From positions 62,001 through 126,000 of the forward strand of contig CBDIBP010000019.1 in the NCBI GenBank assembly GCA_965276955.1: a DNA stretch of 64,000 bases, in the 5' to 3' direction. Source of the stretch: JABDEZ01 sp965276955 (GTDB lineage: Bacteria; Bacteroidota; Bacteroidia; Chitinophagales; Chitinophagaceae). A model generated the notes under the pieces. That model was not told the DNA's origin and did no database searches. It saw only the letters and a list, made by a program, of their open reading frames with translations. Positions 17,420 to 26,010 of this stretch are shown here, in pieces (positions within the stretch are counted from its first letter, which is position 1; every line of letters starts with the position of its first letter). The position numbers and the translations under genes are program-made.

Positions 17420-17850
17420 ACATCTTCACGTTTGTTTCAACTACAATTTAGCAATTATTGCTGGAGCTATAGTGGGGTTTAACATTAATTTAGCCCTTGA
17501 ATAACTGAAGGAAGATCCGTTCAGAATAAGCGAGGTTCATGGAATTATCATACCCGCTTTTCGAAAGAATTACACTTCAAAAAATGTGTATATGTTCTTT
17601 TGGTACAAGTTACTATCGTTAGTAACTTGCTGTATTTTCACAACCCTAAGATCCGATCCTTATGCACAAACCATGTCAACAAAAGAAAAAATACTATGCA
17701 GGTCGTTAGCCGCTTCTTCCGGTATCGGTAAAAATCGGTAAGAACCAGAAATTATGTTCTGTAATAATGTGAGCCACCATTAAGCGTTTCATTTAGCAAG
17801 CACAACGAAAATTACCGGTTTTGTTTTTGCAGTCAAACCGGAAATTTCAA
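17420..17850. other. 431-base intergenic region with inverted repeats
   Basis: It lies between nupC and the M15 gene. It holds a perfect 10-base inverted repeat with a 4-base loop (17606-17629), a possible 49-codon secreted ORF (17592-17741), a repeated ATCGGTAA motif around 17725-17741 and a weak CCGGTTT/AAACCGG hairpin (17815-17841) just past the nupC stop, which might terminate nupC. No RNA gene was recognised. Confidence 0.5.
17592..17741 (+). CDS. Possible small secreted peptide or gene remnant (49 codons)
   Basis: ATG at 17592 opens a frame beginning MFFWYKLLSLVTCCIFTTL and then RSDPYAQ, which looks like a Sec signal peptide with an A-Q cleavage context. A short tail TMSTKEKILCRSLAASSGIG and NR follows before TAA. 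It could be a small secreted peptide, or the 5' remnant of a longer secreted protein. No ribosome-binding site or promoter is evident. The perfect inverted repeat at 17606-17629 lies within its codons. Confidence 0.25.
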   Translation: MFFWYKLLSLVTCCIFTTLRSDPYAQTMSTKEKILCRSLAASSGIGKNR

Positions 17851-19083
17851 TTACATCAGTATCCCCGCAATAGTTGCAGACAAATAAGAAGCCAGTGTGC
17901 CGCAAAGCAAAGCGCGCATGCCCAGCTTGGCCAGGTCGGTGCGGCGCTCGGGGGCCAGTTCGCCAATGCCGCCTATCTGCATACCCACGCTGCTGAAGTT
18001 GGCAAAACCGCAGATGGCTATGGTAACGATGGCTGTTCCTTTTTCGCTAAGCACAGGTACTGCTTTGGTAGTGAGGTTGCGGAAGGCAACAAATTCATTT
18101 ACGGTTATCTTCTGGCCCAGCAAGGTGGCTACATTGTGTACATCGCTGGCCGGTACGCCCATGGCCCATGCAAAGGGGAAGAACAACTTGCTGAATATAG
18201 CATCGAGGGTAAGGCCGTGGTATATGTGGCCCAGTCCCCAGTTCACCATAGCTATCAGCGCTATAAAACCTATTAGCATGGCCAGCACGTTCATCGCTAT
18301 TTTAAATCCATCAGCAGCGCCGTGGCTTATAGCGTCTACCATGTTCACATATCCGCTTTTTACTTCCAGTTTCACATCGCCCATGGTTTTAGACACCTGG
18401 GTCTCGGGGAATACGATCTTGGATATGACCAGCGCTCCGGGCGCGGCCATCACGCTTGCGGTAATAAGGTATTCTGGGCGGGCGCCCATGTTGGCATATA
18501 TGATAAGGATACCGCCTGCTATACAGGCCAGGCTGCCGCTCATAGATGCCAGCAGCTCGCTTTCCGTCATGGTGGCCAGGTAGGGGCGTATCATTATCTG
18601 TGCCTCTACCTGCCCTACAAATGCGCTGGCTACGTTGCTAAGGGCGTCTGCACCGCTCACGCGCATCACGAAGTTCATGCCCCGTGCAATGAGCGCTACT
18701 AATCGCTGCATGATGCCTAAGTAGTAAAAAATAGCCACAAGTATACATACCAATATAATGGTAGCGGTAATATTGAACGCAAATACAAATGTGCCAGGCA
18801 GGCTATAGTTTACCGCCTTGCCCGTGCTGTCGGCAGCTTCTATGCCGCCGTATACAAAGGCAGCGCCTTCTTTGGCAAAAGACTCTATTTTTTCCATGCC
18901 GTGACCCAGCAACTGGAAGAAACGGGTAACGGGTGGCACTTTAAGTAAAAGTACAGCAATGCCCACCTGCAGGGCAAGGCCACTAAATACCAGGCGCAGG
19001 TTGATACGCTTTTTATTATTGGAACAAAGAAAGGCTACGCCCAATATAAGTGCTATGCCTATGAGTCCTGTAAAACGATCCAT
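17851..19083 (-). CDS. nupC: NupC-type concentrative nucleoside transporter
   Basis: A 410-residue inner-membrane symporter that takes up nucleosides with H+ or Na+. Family blocks include YYLGIMQRLVALIARGMNFVMRVSGADALSNVASAFVGQVEAQIMIRPYL, MSGSLACIAGGILIIYANMGA, LLGQKITVNEFVAF and ICGFANFSSVGMQIGGIGELAPERR. ATG 19083 (MDRFTGLIGIALILG) is used; an in-frame TTG six codons upstream is unlikely. It is divergent from rimM. Confidence 0.95.
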   Translation of the reverse strand: MDRFTGLIGIALILGVAFLCSNNKKRINLRLVFSGLALQVGIAVLLLKVPPVTRFFQLLGHGMEKIESFAKEGAAFVYGGIEAADSTGKAVNYSLPGTFVFAFNITATIILVCILVAIFYYLGIMQRLVALIARGMNFVMRVSGADALSNVASAFVGQVEAQIMIRPYLATMTESELLASMSGSLACIAGGILIIYANMGARPEYLITASVMAAPGALVISKIVFPETQVSKTMGDVKLEVKSGYVNMVDAISHGAADGFKIAMNVLAMLIGFIALIAMVNWGLGHIYHGLTLDAIFSKLFFPFAWAMGVPASDVHNVATLLGQKITVNEFVAFRNLTTKAVPVLSEKGTAIVTIAICGFANFSSVGMQIGGIGELAPERRTDLAKLGMRALLCGTLASYLSATIAGILM

Positions 19084-19178
19084 TAAAAAACTTTGGGTCA
19101 AATTAATGTTTTATTCTTTACTGCCTTGTTACCTTTTGGAGTATAAACGCAAACTGCAATATGCCCACCGTCTTTTTG

Positions 19179-19186
19179 TACCTTTG
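19179..19186 (+). promoter_or_regulatory. Bacteroidota -7 box of rimM (almost leaderless transcript)
   Basis: TACCTTTG ends 9 bases before the rimM ATG at 19195. Transcription starting about 7 bases past the box would leave almost no 5' leader. Confidence 0.65.
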
Positions 19187-19194
19187 CAGCCTTT

Positions 19195-19710
19195 ATGATA
19201 CGTATAGGTAAAATAGTAGCTACTCATGGTTTGCAGGGTGCGCTTATTGTAACGCATGTGGCCGGCAACAGCAAGTGGCTGAAGAAAGACGATGCCCTGA
19301 TGGTGGAAATGAATAAGGATAGTTATATACCCTTTTTCGTTACATCTTGCAAGGCCAATAATGAAGAAGAATATGTGGTGCAGATGGAAGAGGTGAATGT
19401 AGTAGAAGAGGCCCGCAAGCTGATAGGCAAGCCGGTATTTGTGCAGGAAGAAATACTGGCCCCCTACATAGAACAAACTCCGCTGCTGTGGATGGGTTTT
19501 AAGATAGTGGACAAAACAAAAGGAGAGATAGGGGTAATAGATGACATATACCAGACCGCAGCACAGTGGCTGGCGGTGGTGCATATAGACGGTGCCGAGG
19601 TTTTGCTGCCGCTGGTAGAGCAAACCATACTGCAGGTGAACCTGAAAGCAAAGAAGATACACATGGACATACCCGCAGGGCTGATAGAAGTATATACCGA
19701 GAACAAATAA
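19195..19710 (+). CDS. rimM: 16S rRNA processing protein RimM
   Basis: A 171-residue ribosome maturation factor that binds S19 and the 30S head. The N-terminal domain starts IRIGKIVATHGLQGALIV (KIxxxHGxxG motif). The C-terminal PRC-barrel is seen in LLWMGFKIVDKTKGEIGVIDDIYQTAAQWLAVV, VLLPLVEQTILQVNLKAKKIHMDIPAGLIEVY. trmD starts 14 bases downstream. The usual first gene of this operon, rpsP, is not upstream; rimM has its own promoter and a divergent nupC instead. Confidence 0.95.
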   Translation: MIRIGKIVATHGLQGALIVTHVAGNSKWLKKDDALMVEMNKDSYIPFFVTSCKANNEEEYVVQMEEVNVVEEARKLIGKPVFVQEEILAPYIEQTPLLWMGFKIVDKTKGEIGVIDDIYQTAAQWLAVVHIDGAEVLLPLVEQTILQVNLKAKKIHMDIPAGLIEVYTENK

Positions 19711-19724
19711 AGACAGTAGCTGTA

Positions 19725-20408
19725 ATGCGGATAGATATAATAACTGTAGTGCCGGAATTGCTGGATAGCCCGTTCAGCCATTCTATAATGAAGCGCGCAC
19801 GGGCCAAGGGGCTGCTGGAGGTGAACGTGCACAACCTGCGCGACCATACTCCTTATAAGCAAGCACAAGTAGATGACTATCAGTTTGGAGGTGGTGCGGG
19901 TATGGTGATGATGCCGGAGCCACTGGCTATACTGCTGGAAAAACTGATGGCCGAGCGTAAGTATGATGATGTGATATACATGACCCCTGACGGCCCCCTT
20001 TTCGGCCAGAAGACGGCGAATGGTTTATCGCTGAAAGAGAACCTGGTGATCATCTGCGGCCACTATAAAGGAATAGACGAGCGCATACGCCAGCATTTTG
20101 TGACCCGGGAAATATCGATAGGGGATTATGTGCTGAGTGGGGGAGAGCTGGCTGCCGCGGTGGTAGTAGACGCTATAGGGCGCTTATTGCCCGGTGTGCT
20201 GAATGATGAAACATCGGCCCTTACTGACTCTTTTCAGGATGGGCTGCTGGCACCGCCGGTGTATACCCGGCCCGCAGACTTCAGGGGGTGGAAAGTGCCT
20301 GAAATTCTGCTCTCTGGCGACCCTAAAAAGGTGGAAGCGTGGCGCTACGAAGAGAGCCTGAAAAGAACAGCAGAAAGACGCCCCGGACTAATGGGCGAAC
20401 ATGAATAA
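19725..20408 (+). CDS. trmD: tRNA (guanine-N1)-methyltransferase
   Basis: A 227-residue SPOUT-knot enzyme that methylates G37 of tRNAs reading CNN/CGG codons, preventing +1 frameshifts. Motifs: MRIDIITVVPELLD, DDYQFGGGAGMVMMPEP, IICGHYKGIDERI (trefoil knot), EISIGDYVLSGGELAAAVVVDAIGRLLPGVL, YTRPADFRGWKVPEILLSGDPKKVEAWR. ATG 19725 is chosen because everything upstream in frame overlaps rimM and is not TrmD-like. It is cotranscribed with rimM. Confidence 0.97.
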   Translation: MRIDIITVVPELLDSPFSHSIMKRARAKGLLEVNVHNLRDHTPYKQAQVDDYQFGGGAGMVMMPEPLAILLEKLMAERKYDDVIYMTPDGPLFGQKTANGLSLKENLVIICGHYKGIDERIRQHFVTREISIGDYVLSGGELAAAVVVDAIGRLLPGVLNDETSALTDSFQDGLLAPPVYTRPADFRGWKVPEILLSGDPKKVEAWRYEESLKRTAERRPGLMGEHE

Positions 20409-20423
20409 TAATTAATGAAAAGA

Positions 20424-20456
20424 TTTTGTAAAAATAAATTATTATTTATACCTTCG
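20424..20456 (+). promoter_or_regulatory. rplS promoter (-33 and -7 elements)
   Basis: TTTTG at 20424-20428 and TACCTTCG at 20449-20456 are separated by 20 bases, a good fit to the Bacteroidota sigma-A consensus. The rplS ATG is 23 bases downstream. L19 can thus be made independently of rimM-trmD. Confidence 0.65.
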
Positions 20457-20478
20457 CAGTCCCAAAAATAATTTAAAT

Positions 20479-20847
20479 ATGGAAGCTGTAGCTTTTGTAC
20501 ACGAGCAACTGACTGGTAAGAAAGATTTCCCTAAGTTTAAAGCAGGTGATAACATCACTGTTAATTATAAAATCATAGAAGGCGCTAAGGAGCGTATCCA
20601 GTCTTTTAAAGGCGATTGTTTGAAGCGCCAGGGCCGTAGCTATACACAAACTTTCACCGTTCGTAAAATATCTGACGGTGTAGGTGTAGAGCGCTGCTTC
20701 CCACTGTTCTCGCCAAACATCGAGTCTATAACACTGAATAAAGTAGGCCGCGTACGCCGTGCTAAACTGTTTTACCTGCGTGAGCGCTCTGGTAAATCTG
20801 CACGTATCAAGGAGAAAAAACAAATACACTTGTCTGCAAAGAAATAA
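20479..20847 (+). CDS. rplS: 50S ribosomal protein L19
   Basis: 122 residues with the family core: FKAGDNITVNYKIIEGAKERIQSFKGDCLKRQGR, TFTVRKISDGVGVERCFPLFSPNIESI, KVGRVRRAKLFYLRERSGKSARIKEK. L19 sits at the 30S/50S interface. It is third in the rimM-trmD-rplS order, with its own promoter and a strong terminator after it. Confidence 0.98.
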   Translation: MEAVAFVHEQLTGKKDFPKFKAGDNITVNYKIIEGAKERIQSFKGDCLKRQGRSYTQTFTVRKISDGVGVERCFPLFSPNIESITLNKVGRVRRAKLFYLRERSGKSARIKEKKQIHLSAKK

Positions 20848-20866
20848 TTGCGGGTCATTATATTCC

Positions 20867-20898
20867 AAACCGTCCCCTCAAAAAGGACGGTTTTTTTG
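20867..20898 (+). terminator. Intrinsic terminator of rplS
   Basis: AAACCGTCC and GGACGGTTT pair around a loop of 10 bases and run into seven T. The hairpin begins 20 bases past the rplS stop. Confidence 0.9.
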
Positions 20899-21000
20899 TG
20901 TGCTATTTTTGGGTGTCTAAAAGATAAAATGAGTACACAAATTCTTTAACAGCAAGCTGAATGTATAATTCTTTATATTGCATAAAACAATGACGATAAA

Positions 21001-21423
21001 GTGAATAGTAACGGCCCGATCATTATAATTGAGGATGATGTAGACGACCAGTATTTGTTTACTGAGGTATATGAAAGGTTAGGCTATAAGAATGAAGTAA
21101 TCTTCTTTCTGGATGGAGAAAAAGCGCTTGCTTATTTGAATGATTCCAACGTGGTACCTTTCCTTATACTATCAGACATCAATATGCCCAAACTGGATGG
21201 CTTTGGGCTCAGGAGCCAGATACAGACCAACGAACAGCTGGAGATGAAATGCATTCCTTACTTGTTTTTCTCAACGGCTGCCAACCAAAAGGATGTAGTG
21301 AATGCATACAGCATGTCTGTACAGGGTTTTTTTACAAAAAAGAATTCTGTGTCAGAATTAGAGAAGACCATAAAAGTGATAATGGACTATTGGAAACGGT
21401 GCATTGCCCCTAATGACTTTTAG
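21001..21423 (+). CDS. Single-domain response regulator (CheY-like)
   Basis: A 140-residue receiver domain only. Acidic pocket IIEDDVDDQYLF, phospho-acceptor Asp in FLILSDINMPKLDGFGL, Ser/Thr switch in YLFFSTAA, and Lys in GFFTKKNS. It starts with GTG at 21001: an in-frame TAA lies 15 bases upstream and no ATG is available. Stand-alone receivers of this SDINMPxLDG type are abundant in Bacteroidota as phosphorelay shuttles. No kinase is adjacent, but orphan partners are possible, including the kinases at 46.6-53.9 kb. A terminator follows directly. Confidence 0.85.
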   Translation: MNSNGPIIIIEDDVDDQYLFTEVYERLGYKNEVIFFLDGEKALAYLNDSNVVPFLILSDINMPKLDGFGLRSQIQTNEQLEMKCIPYLFFSTAANQKDVVNAYSMSVQGFFTKKNSVSELEKTIKVIMDYWKRCIAPNDF

Positions 21424-21427
21424 ATAT

Positions 21428-21467
21428 AATAAGAAAGGATGACTATGATAGGTCATCCTTTCTTATT
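21428..21467. terminator. Terminator hairpin between convergent genes
   Basis: 16-base arms (21428-21443 and 21452-21467, AATAAGAAAGGATGAC and its complement) pair perfectly around an 8-base loop. AT-rich ends allow termination of both the response-regulator gene and the convergent secreted-protein gene. Confidence 0.75.
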
Positions 21468-21481
21468 AATGTACACTGTCT

Positions 21482-23116
21482 CTATTCAAATGTTACCCAA
21501 GCTATTTTAGCTTGCTTATCCCTGCCATCCCTTTCCATCAATATTGTTGCATACGTATTGGTCTCCTTCAGGAAGTTGGATGCTTCTATATAACAGAACT
21601 TCGACTGGTCGTCGTCTTTGGGTGTACCAAAAAGGTAGAACTTATTCAGAGTACCATTTTCCAGTTTGTAGCAGATAGTATTCGTTTTGCTGATGTAGTT
21701 CACTGTTTTGTGCTTATCGTCCTCATCACCCTCTGTGTTTGTAGGCAGGTCGTTGAAAACAATGTATTTCGACTTATCTGAATTGATATAATCGTATGAC
21801 AGGAAAGAGTTGATATTATGGGTGCTGGCCCAGAAGCCTTTTTGTTTATTAGCCATATGGAACTCACGCAGTATGCCTTTAGCGCTTTGCGCCTTCAGTA
21901 TAGCATATCCATTCACTTCATCTCCTTTTGTGTCATATACCGTCATCCCAATATTCCCCAGGCGTGTAGTATATGTAGTTACTGAAGAATGGCCACTTGT
22001 GTGCGTAGTTGCAATAACAGTGATCTCTTCTGTAAGCAGCGTTACCGTATTGTCTTTGTTGATGAGCATGTTCTGTATATTACCCTCGTAGTCTTTAGAC
22101 TTGCCCAATTGGTTGTGGAAGTAATCATTTACTTTTTGCTCTACAATAGGTTTGCTGAACTCCACACTTACGTCCTCTGGTTTAATAGAAGTGAAAAATG
22201 CAGCATAATAATTGGTTGTTGTACTGGAAAAGAAATGGGTCTTTCTTCTTTCCAGCGCAAGTGTCAGTAATTGTATCCTGTCTGTAGACTTGTTGTATAC
22301 GAACAGGGCCTCTGTAGAATTAAATTTTTCTTCAAATTCAAGCTGTACTTGTTTAAAGTCCTTTGAACCTTTACTAAGCTTTGAAACGATGACACGGGCA
22401 TCTTTACCGCCAGATGCAGTAGTATTGTACGCATAGGTGCACATGAACAATCTCTCGCCATCTACAGCCATACCTAAGTACTTAATATACTTATAGTTGT
22501 TTTCAGGGGCATTGTAAAAAGCCCTGTTTATCTCGTGGTGGGTACCGTCATAGTGTATCACCTCTATTCTTTTGTCGCTTTCGTGAGAAAAGGAATTGAG
22601 CGCCTCAACAGCATAAAAATCGGAGGTCGGGTCTTTCTCCACATGGAAGTCGGGCATGGGCACACCGCCAAAGGCCATGGCATAGCCCGACATGAAGCTT
22701 ATCTTAGGCAAGGTCGCTATCTCTTTTTCGCTGGTTATGCGGGCCGTTCTTGCATCAAGACAAATACGGAATAACGATGGGGTACGCTTGTAGACCTGAT
22801 TCAGGAAAATAACAGGCTGTCCATTGATCTCGTATAAACCAACAATGGTAGACTTTGATAGATTTTCCGCATCCCAAACTTCGCTTTCTAATGTCTTATC
22901 GGCTATTTGTTTTCTTGCACTGTCGTATACAATTACCTCTATACCTTCTTTCTTGTTGAAGTGAAAGAAGAATGTGTTGCCGTTCTTCAGCTGCAGCAAT
23001 TTGTTCCAGCCGTCGTTGGGCTCATCAAATGAACGACTGGTCTCTACTTTTGGCTGCGCAATAAGGGTTACGCTACACAACAGAATAGCGAGAATAGGTA
23101 AAATGATCTTTTTCAT
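21482..23116 (-). CDS. Secreted protein of unknown function
   Basis: 544 residues with a clear signal peptide (MKKIILPILAILLCSVTLIAQ) and no membrane segment after it. The body is rich in beta-strand and aromatic residues, with propeller-like repetition of hydrophobic strands and short polar turns (IEVIVYDSARKQI, ITVIATTHTSG, IGMTVYDTKGDEVNGYAILKA), but I cannot count blades with confidence. No catalytic motif or sorting domain is seen. Likely periplasmic or outer-membrane associated. It is divergent from fumC. Confidence 0.8.
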   Translation of the reverse strand: MKKIILPILAILLCSVTLIAQPKVETSRSFDEPNDGWNKLLQLKNGNTFFFHFNKKEGIEVIVYDSARKQIADKTLESEVWDAENLSKSTIVGLYEINGQPVIFLNQVYKRTPSLFRICLDARTARITSEKEIATLPKISFMSGYAMAFGGVPMPDFHVEKDPTSDFYAVEALNSFSHESDKRIEVIHYDGTHHEINRAFYNAPENNYKYIKYLGMAVDGERLFMCTYAYNTTASGGKDARVIVSKLSKGSKDFKQVQLEFEEKFNSTEALFVYNKSTDRIQLLTLALERRKTHFFSSTTTNYYAAFFTSIKPEDVSVEFSKPIVEQKVNDYFHNQLGKSKDYEGNIQNMLINKDNTVTLLTEEITVIATTHTSGHSSVTTYTTRLGNIGMTVYDTKGDEVNGYAILKAQSAKGILREFHMANKQKGFWASTHNINSFLSYDYINSDKSKYIVFNDLPTNTEGDEDDKHKTVNYISKTNTICYKLENGTLNKFYLFGTPKDDDQSKFCYIEASNFLKETNTYATILMERDGRDKQAKIAWVTFE

Positions 23117-23198
23117 TAAAGGTTTTGATTTGTGGTCACAAAATATTGTAAGTCAGTCAATAAAATGCAATTGCTTGTATAAATTTTTAGCTAATTAA

Positions 23199-23229
23199 TT
23201 GTAGCCCTGTTTTGCAATCAATAACTTTG
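23199..23229 (+). promoter_or_regulatory. fumC promoter
   Basis: TTG at 23199-23201 and TAACTTTG at 23222-23229 are 20 bases apart, an exact -7 match. The fumC ATG is 42 bases downstream. Confidence 0.6.
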
Positions 23230-23271
23230 CGCTGTTCTAAATTTTTAACTCTACAACGAAAAAGTATCTAT

Positions 23272-24675
23272 ATGGAATACCGCATTGAAAAGGACACCAT
23301 GGGCGAGGTGAAAGTGCCAATAACAGCTTACTATGGTGCACAAACCGAGCGTTCGAAAGAGAACTTTAAGATAGCGCAGGATATTAACCGTATGCCTAAG
23401 GAGATAATCCGTGCTTTTGCTTACCTGAAAAAGGCCGCCGCACTTACCAATACCCAACTGGGTGTGCTGCCACAGGATAAATGTGACATGATAGGCCGCG
23501 TGTGCGATGAGATACTGGAAGGCAAGCTTGATGACGAGTTTCCGCTGGTGGTATGGCAGACCGGTAGTGGTACACAAAGCAACATGAATGTGAATGAAGT
23601 GGTTGCTTATCGTGGTCATGTACTGAACGGTGGTCAGCTTACCGATAAAGAAAAGTTCATACACCCTAATGATGACGTGAACAAATCACAGTCGTCCAAC
23701 GATACTTTCCCAACGGCCATGCACATAGCAGCATACAAAATGCTGAAGGATGTGACCATACCAGGCATTACTAAACTGCGTGATACCCTTGCACAAAAGT
23801 CGAAAGACTATATGCATGTAGTGAAGATAGGCCGTACCCACTTTATGGATGCTACCCCCCTGACACTGGGACAGGAAATAAGCGGTTATGTATCGCAACT
23901 GGACCATGGATTGCGGGCTATAAATAATACACTTGCACACCTGAGCGAGCTTGCACTGGGTGGTACAGCTGTAGGTACCGGTATCAATACCCCTCCGGGA
24001 TATGCCGTGAAAGTAGCTTCACAAATAGCAGAACTGACCGGTATACCTTTTATAACTGCTGAAAATAAATTTGAAAGCCTTGCTGCGCATGATGCTATTG
24101 TAGAAGCACATGGCGCACTGAAGACAGTAGCAGTAAGCCTGATGAAGATAGCTAATGATGTACGTATGCTGAGCTCTGGGCCACGCAGCGGCATAGGGGA
24201 GATATCGATACCAGATAACGAGCCAGGTTCATCTATTATGCCGGGTAAAGTGAACCCTACACAATGCGAAGCGCTGACCATGATAGCTGCACAGGTGATG
24301 GGTAATGATGTGGCGATAGGCATAGGCGGTGCGACGGGGCATTTTGAGCTGAACGTGTTCAAACCGGTGATGATCTACAACTTTCTTCACAGTGCAAGGT
24401 TGATAGGTGATGGCTGTATGTCGTTCAACGATAAGTGTGCTGAGGGTATTACGCCGATAGAAGCGAACATAGCTATGCATGTGAACAATTCGCTGATGCT
24501 GGTAACATCGCTGAATACCAAAATAGGGTATTATAAAGCGGCAGAAATAGCACAGACCGCACACAAGCAGGGTAAGACACTGAAGCAAACTGCGATAGAC
24601 CTTGGATATGTTACCGCCGAGCAGTTTGACGAATGGGTGAACCCTAAGGATATGGTAGGAGAGTTGCCTGCTTGA
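23272..24675 (+). CDS. fumC: Class II fumarate hydratase
   Basis: 467 residues; interconverts fumarate and malate in the TCA cycle using no metal. Motifs: EKDTMGEVKVPITAYYGAQTERS, VWQTGSGTQSNMNVNEV, HPNDDVNKSQSSNDTFPTAMH, GRTHFMDATPLTLGQE and the superfamily signature GSSIMPGKVNPTQCE. ATG 23272 (MEYRIEKDTMG) is used; the upstream in-frame extension would overlap the promoter. Monocistronic, ending in a strong hairpin. Confidence 0.97.
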   Translation: MEYRIEKDTMGEVKVPITAYYGAQTERSKENFKIAQDINRMPKEIIRAFAYLKKAAALTNTQLGVLPQDKCDMIGRVCDEILEGKLDDEFPLVVWQTGSGTQSNMNVNEVVAYRGHVLNGGQLTDKEKFIHPNDDVNKSQSSNDTFPTAMHIAAYKMLKDVTIPGITKLRDTLAQKSKDYMHVVKIGRTHFMDATPLTLGQEISGYVSQLDHGLRAINNTLAHLSELALGGTAVGTGINTPPGYAVKVASQIAELTGIPFITAENKFESLAAHDAIVEAHGALKTVAVSLMKIANDVRMLSSGPRSGIGEISIPDNEPGSSIMPGKVNPTQCEALTMIAAQVMGNDVAIGIGGATGHFELNVFKPVMIYNFLHSARLIGDGCMSFNDKCAEGITPIEANIAMHVNNSLMLVTSLNTKIGYYKAAEIAQTAHKQGKTLKQTAIDLGYVTAEQFDEWVNPKDMVGELPA

Positions 24676-24694
24676 TCACTTATCGGGATATTAT

Positions 24695-24731
24695 AAATAA
24701 TAAAAGCACCGGGATGGTGCTTTTATTATTT
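24695..24731. terminator. Bidirectional terminator after fumC
   Basis: 16-base arms (24695-24710 and 24716-24731) pair perfectly around GGGAT, with GCACC/GGTGC at the loop and A/T-rich outer stem giving a T-tract on either strand. It serves fumC and the convergent acidic-protein gene. Confidence 0.85.
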
Positions 24732-24746
24732 ATGGGATATAAAGTG

Positions 24747-25187
24747 TTAGTCGCCCTGATTCTCTTCCAAGCTTTCGTGGTTGTCGCCGCCGAGGCTATA
24801 TGAATTGTTCTCTTCATCTTCTTCACCCAATATCTCGTCACTATCGTCATCTTCACTGCCAGGTACGTCCAGGTCGCTGCCCGATAGGTCTGAAGTGCTT
24901 TCGTTGAGTGGCTCTCCATCATCATCAACATCATCAAGCCCGCTTTCTATAAGGCTGGCATCATCTTCTGTACTGCCGTTCTCTGCGGCATTTAGTATGT
25001 CCAGGTCTTCTGCGGTCACATCCGTATCATTATCACTTATTGGGGCTATTGCAGCGCCATCCAGTATGCTGTCTTTCTCTTCTGGTATCTGTTCCTTACC
25101 TGTGTTATTACCTTCGCGGGTTATGTCTTCGCTGGCGGGGTAATGCGGGTAGCCTGGGAAATCCTGATCTTTATTTTGGTCTTGCAT
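24747..25187 (-). CDS. Highly acidic, probably disordered small protein
   Basis: 146 residues dominated by Asp, Glu, Ser and Asn (SGLDDVDDDGEPLNES, GSEDDDSDEILGEEDEENN), with almost no hydrophobic core and no signal peptide. The start ATG 25187 (MQDQNKDQDFPGYPHYP) is clear. The composition suggests an intrinsically disordered polyanion. It is the last gene of a minus-strand group behind the DUF218 gene and ends at the shared terminator. I do not recognise a family. Confidence 0.65.
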   Translation of the reverse strand: MQDQNKDQDFPGYPHYPASEDITREGNNTGKEQIPEEKDSILDGAAIAPISDNDTDVTAEDLDILNAAENGSTEDDASLIESGLDDVDDDGEPLNESTSDLSGSDLDVPGSEDDDSDEILGEEDEENNSYSLGGDNHESLEENQGD

Positions 25188-25239
25188 AATAAGCTTTTAG
25201 AAGAATATCATAAAACGCGTGCCGCTGAATGTTGATCCA

Positions 25240-25929
25240 TTACAAGGCAGGTACCCGGCCCCTTTTGTATTGGCTGAAATTGATGTTGTAACCCAGTGTG
25301 CCCTTTATTCTTTGCGTAAAAGATTCGTTCTGCACGATAGATACAAAATTGTTTACCTGTGCTGTAACGGGGTATATGGAAGGGTCAAGATGTTTATACG
25401 ATTCAATAGAATCGGCAACGATAGGTAATTGATATATGGTAGTAGCAAACCTGCGACGTATAAAGTATGTAAGAAAGGCAGACTGGAATGGATCTGTAGC
25501 CAAGCCTATAGTTTTAAATCCCTGCTTTTTAGCTTCGAGGTAAGAAAAGTAAATATTTTCTGTACTGTGCCGGGCTTGGGTCTCATAAAATATATGCTCT
25601 TTAGGAATGCCTAACTGCTGAGCATATAACCCCATGATAACCCCCTCTTTGTAAGGAGAATATACCGCAGAGCCAGAATATATGATATTGCGGGTGTAGC
25701 CGTTCTTATACAGTATCACAGACCAAAGTACGCGGGCCTTCATTATCGGATCCCACTTACCATTCTCAAAAGGCACACCTGGTACTATCACCACATCCAG
25801 CGGCATTACCTTTTTTACTTTATTCAAAGCTCTTTGTGCGGTCTTGTTGGGAGTAATGTAGTACACCAGGTACACAAGCAGTATGCCAATAGATGTGGCC
25901 GATAAGGAACGCTTGTATATTTTTTTCAC
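25240..25929 (-). CDS. YdcF/SanA-like DUF218 membrane-anchored protein
   Basis: 229 residues: an N-terminal membrane anchor (about 10-27) then a DUF218 domain with DVVIVPGVPFENGKWDPIMKARVLWSVILYKNGY, IIYSGSAVYSPYKEGVIMGLYAQQLGIP and E-x-x-A-x-x-STEN, the conserved glutamate/asparagine site (YETQARHSTENIYFS). Family members (SanA, YdcF, ElyC) act in envelope maintenance, but no reaction is firmly established. It is 81 bases downstream of mutS on the same strand. Confidence 0.85.
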   Translation of the reverse strand: MKKIYKRSLSATSIGILLVYLVYYITPNKTAQRALNKVKKVMPLDVVIVPGVPFENGKWDPIMKARVLWSVILYKNGYTRNIIYSGSAVYSPYKEGVIMGLYAQQLGIPKEHIFYETQARHSTENIYFSYLEAKKQGFKTIGLATDPFQSAFLTYFIRRRFATTIYQLPIVADSIESYKHLDPSIYPVTAQVNNFVSIVQNESFTQRIKGTLGYNINFSQYKRGRVPAL

Positions 25930-26010
25930 TGTATTGGTCTAAGTTTTACAATTATAATAAATGAATTACAAAACCATACCAAATTGTTTGTTATAATTCC
26001 ATTACCATGC

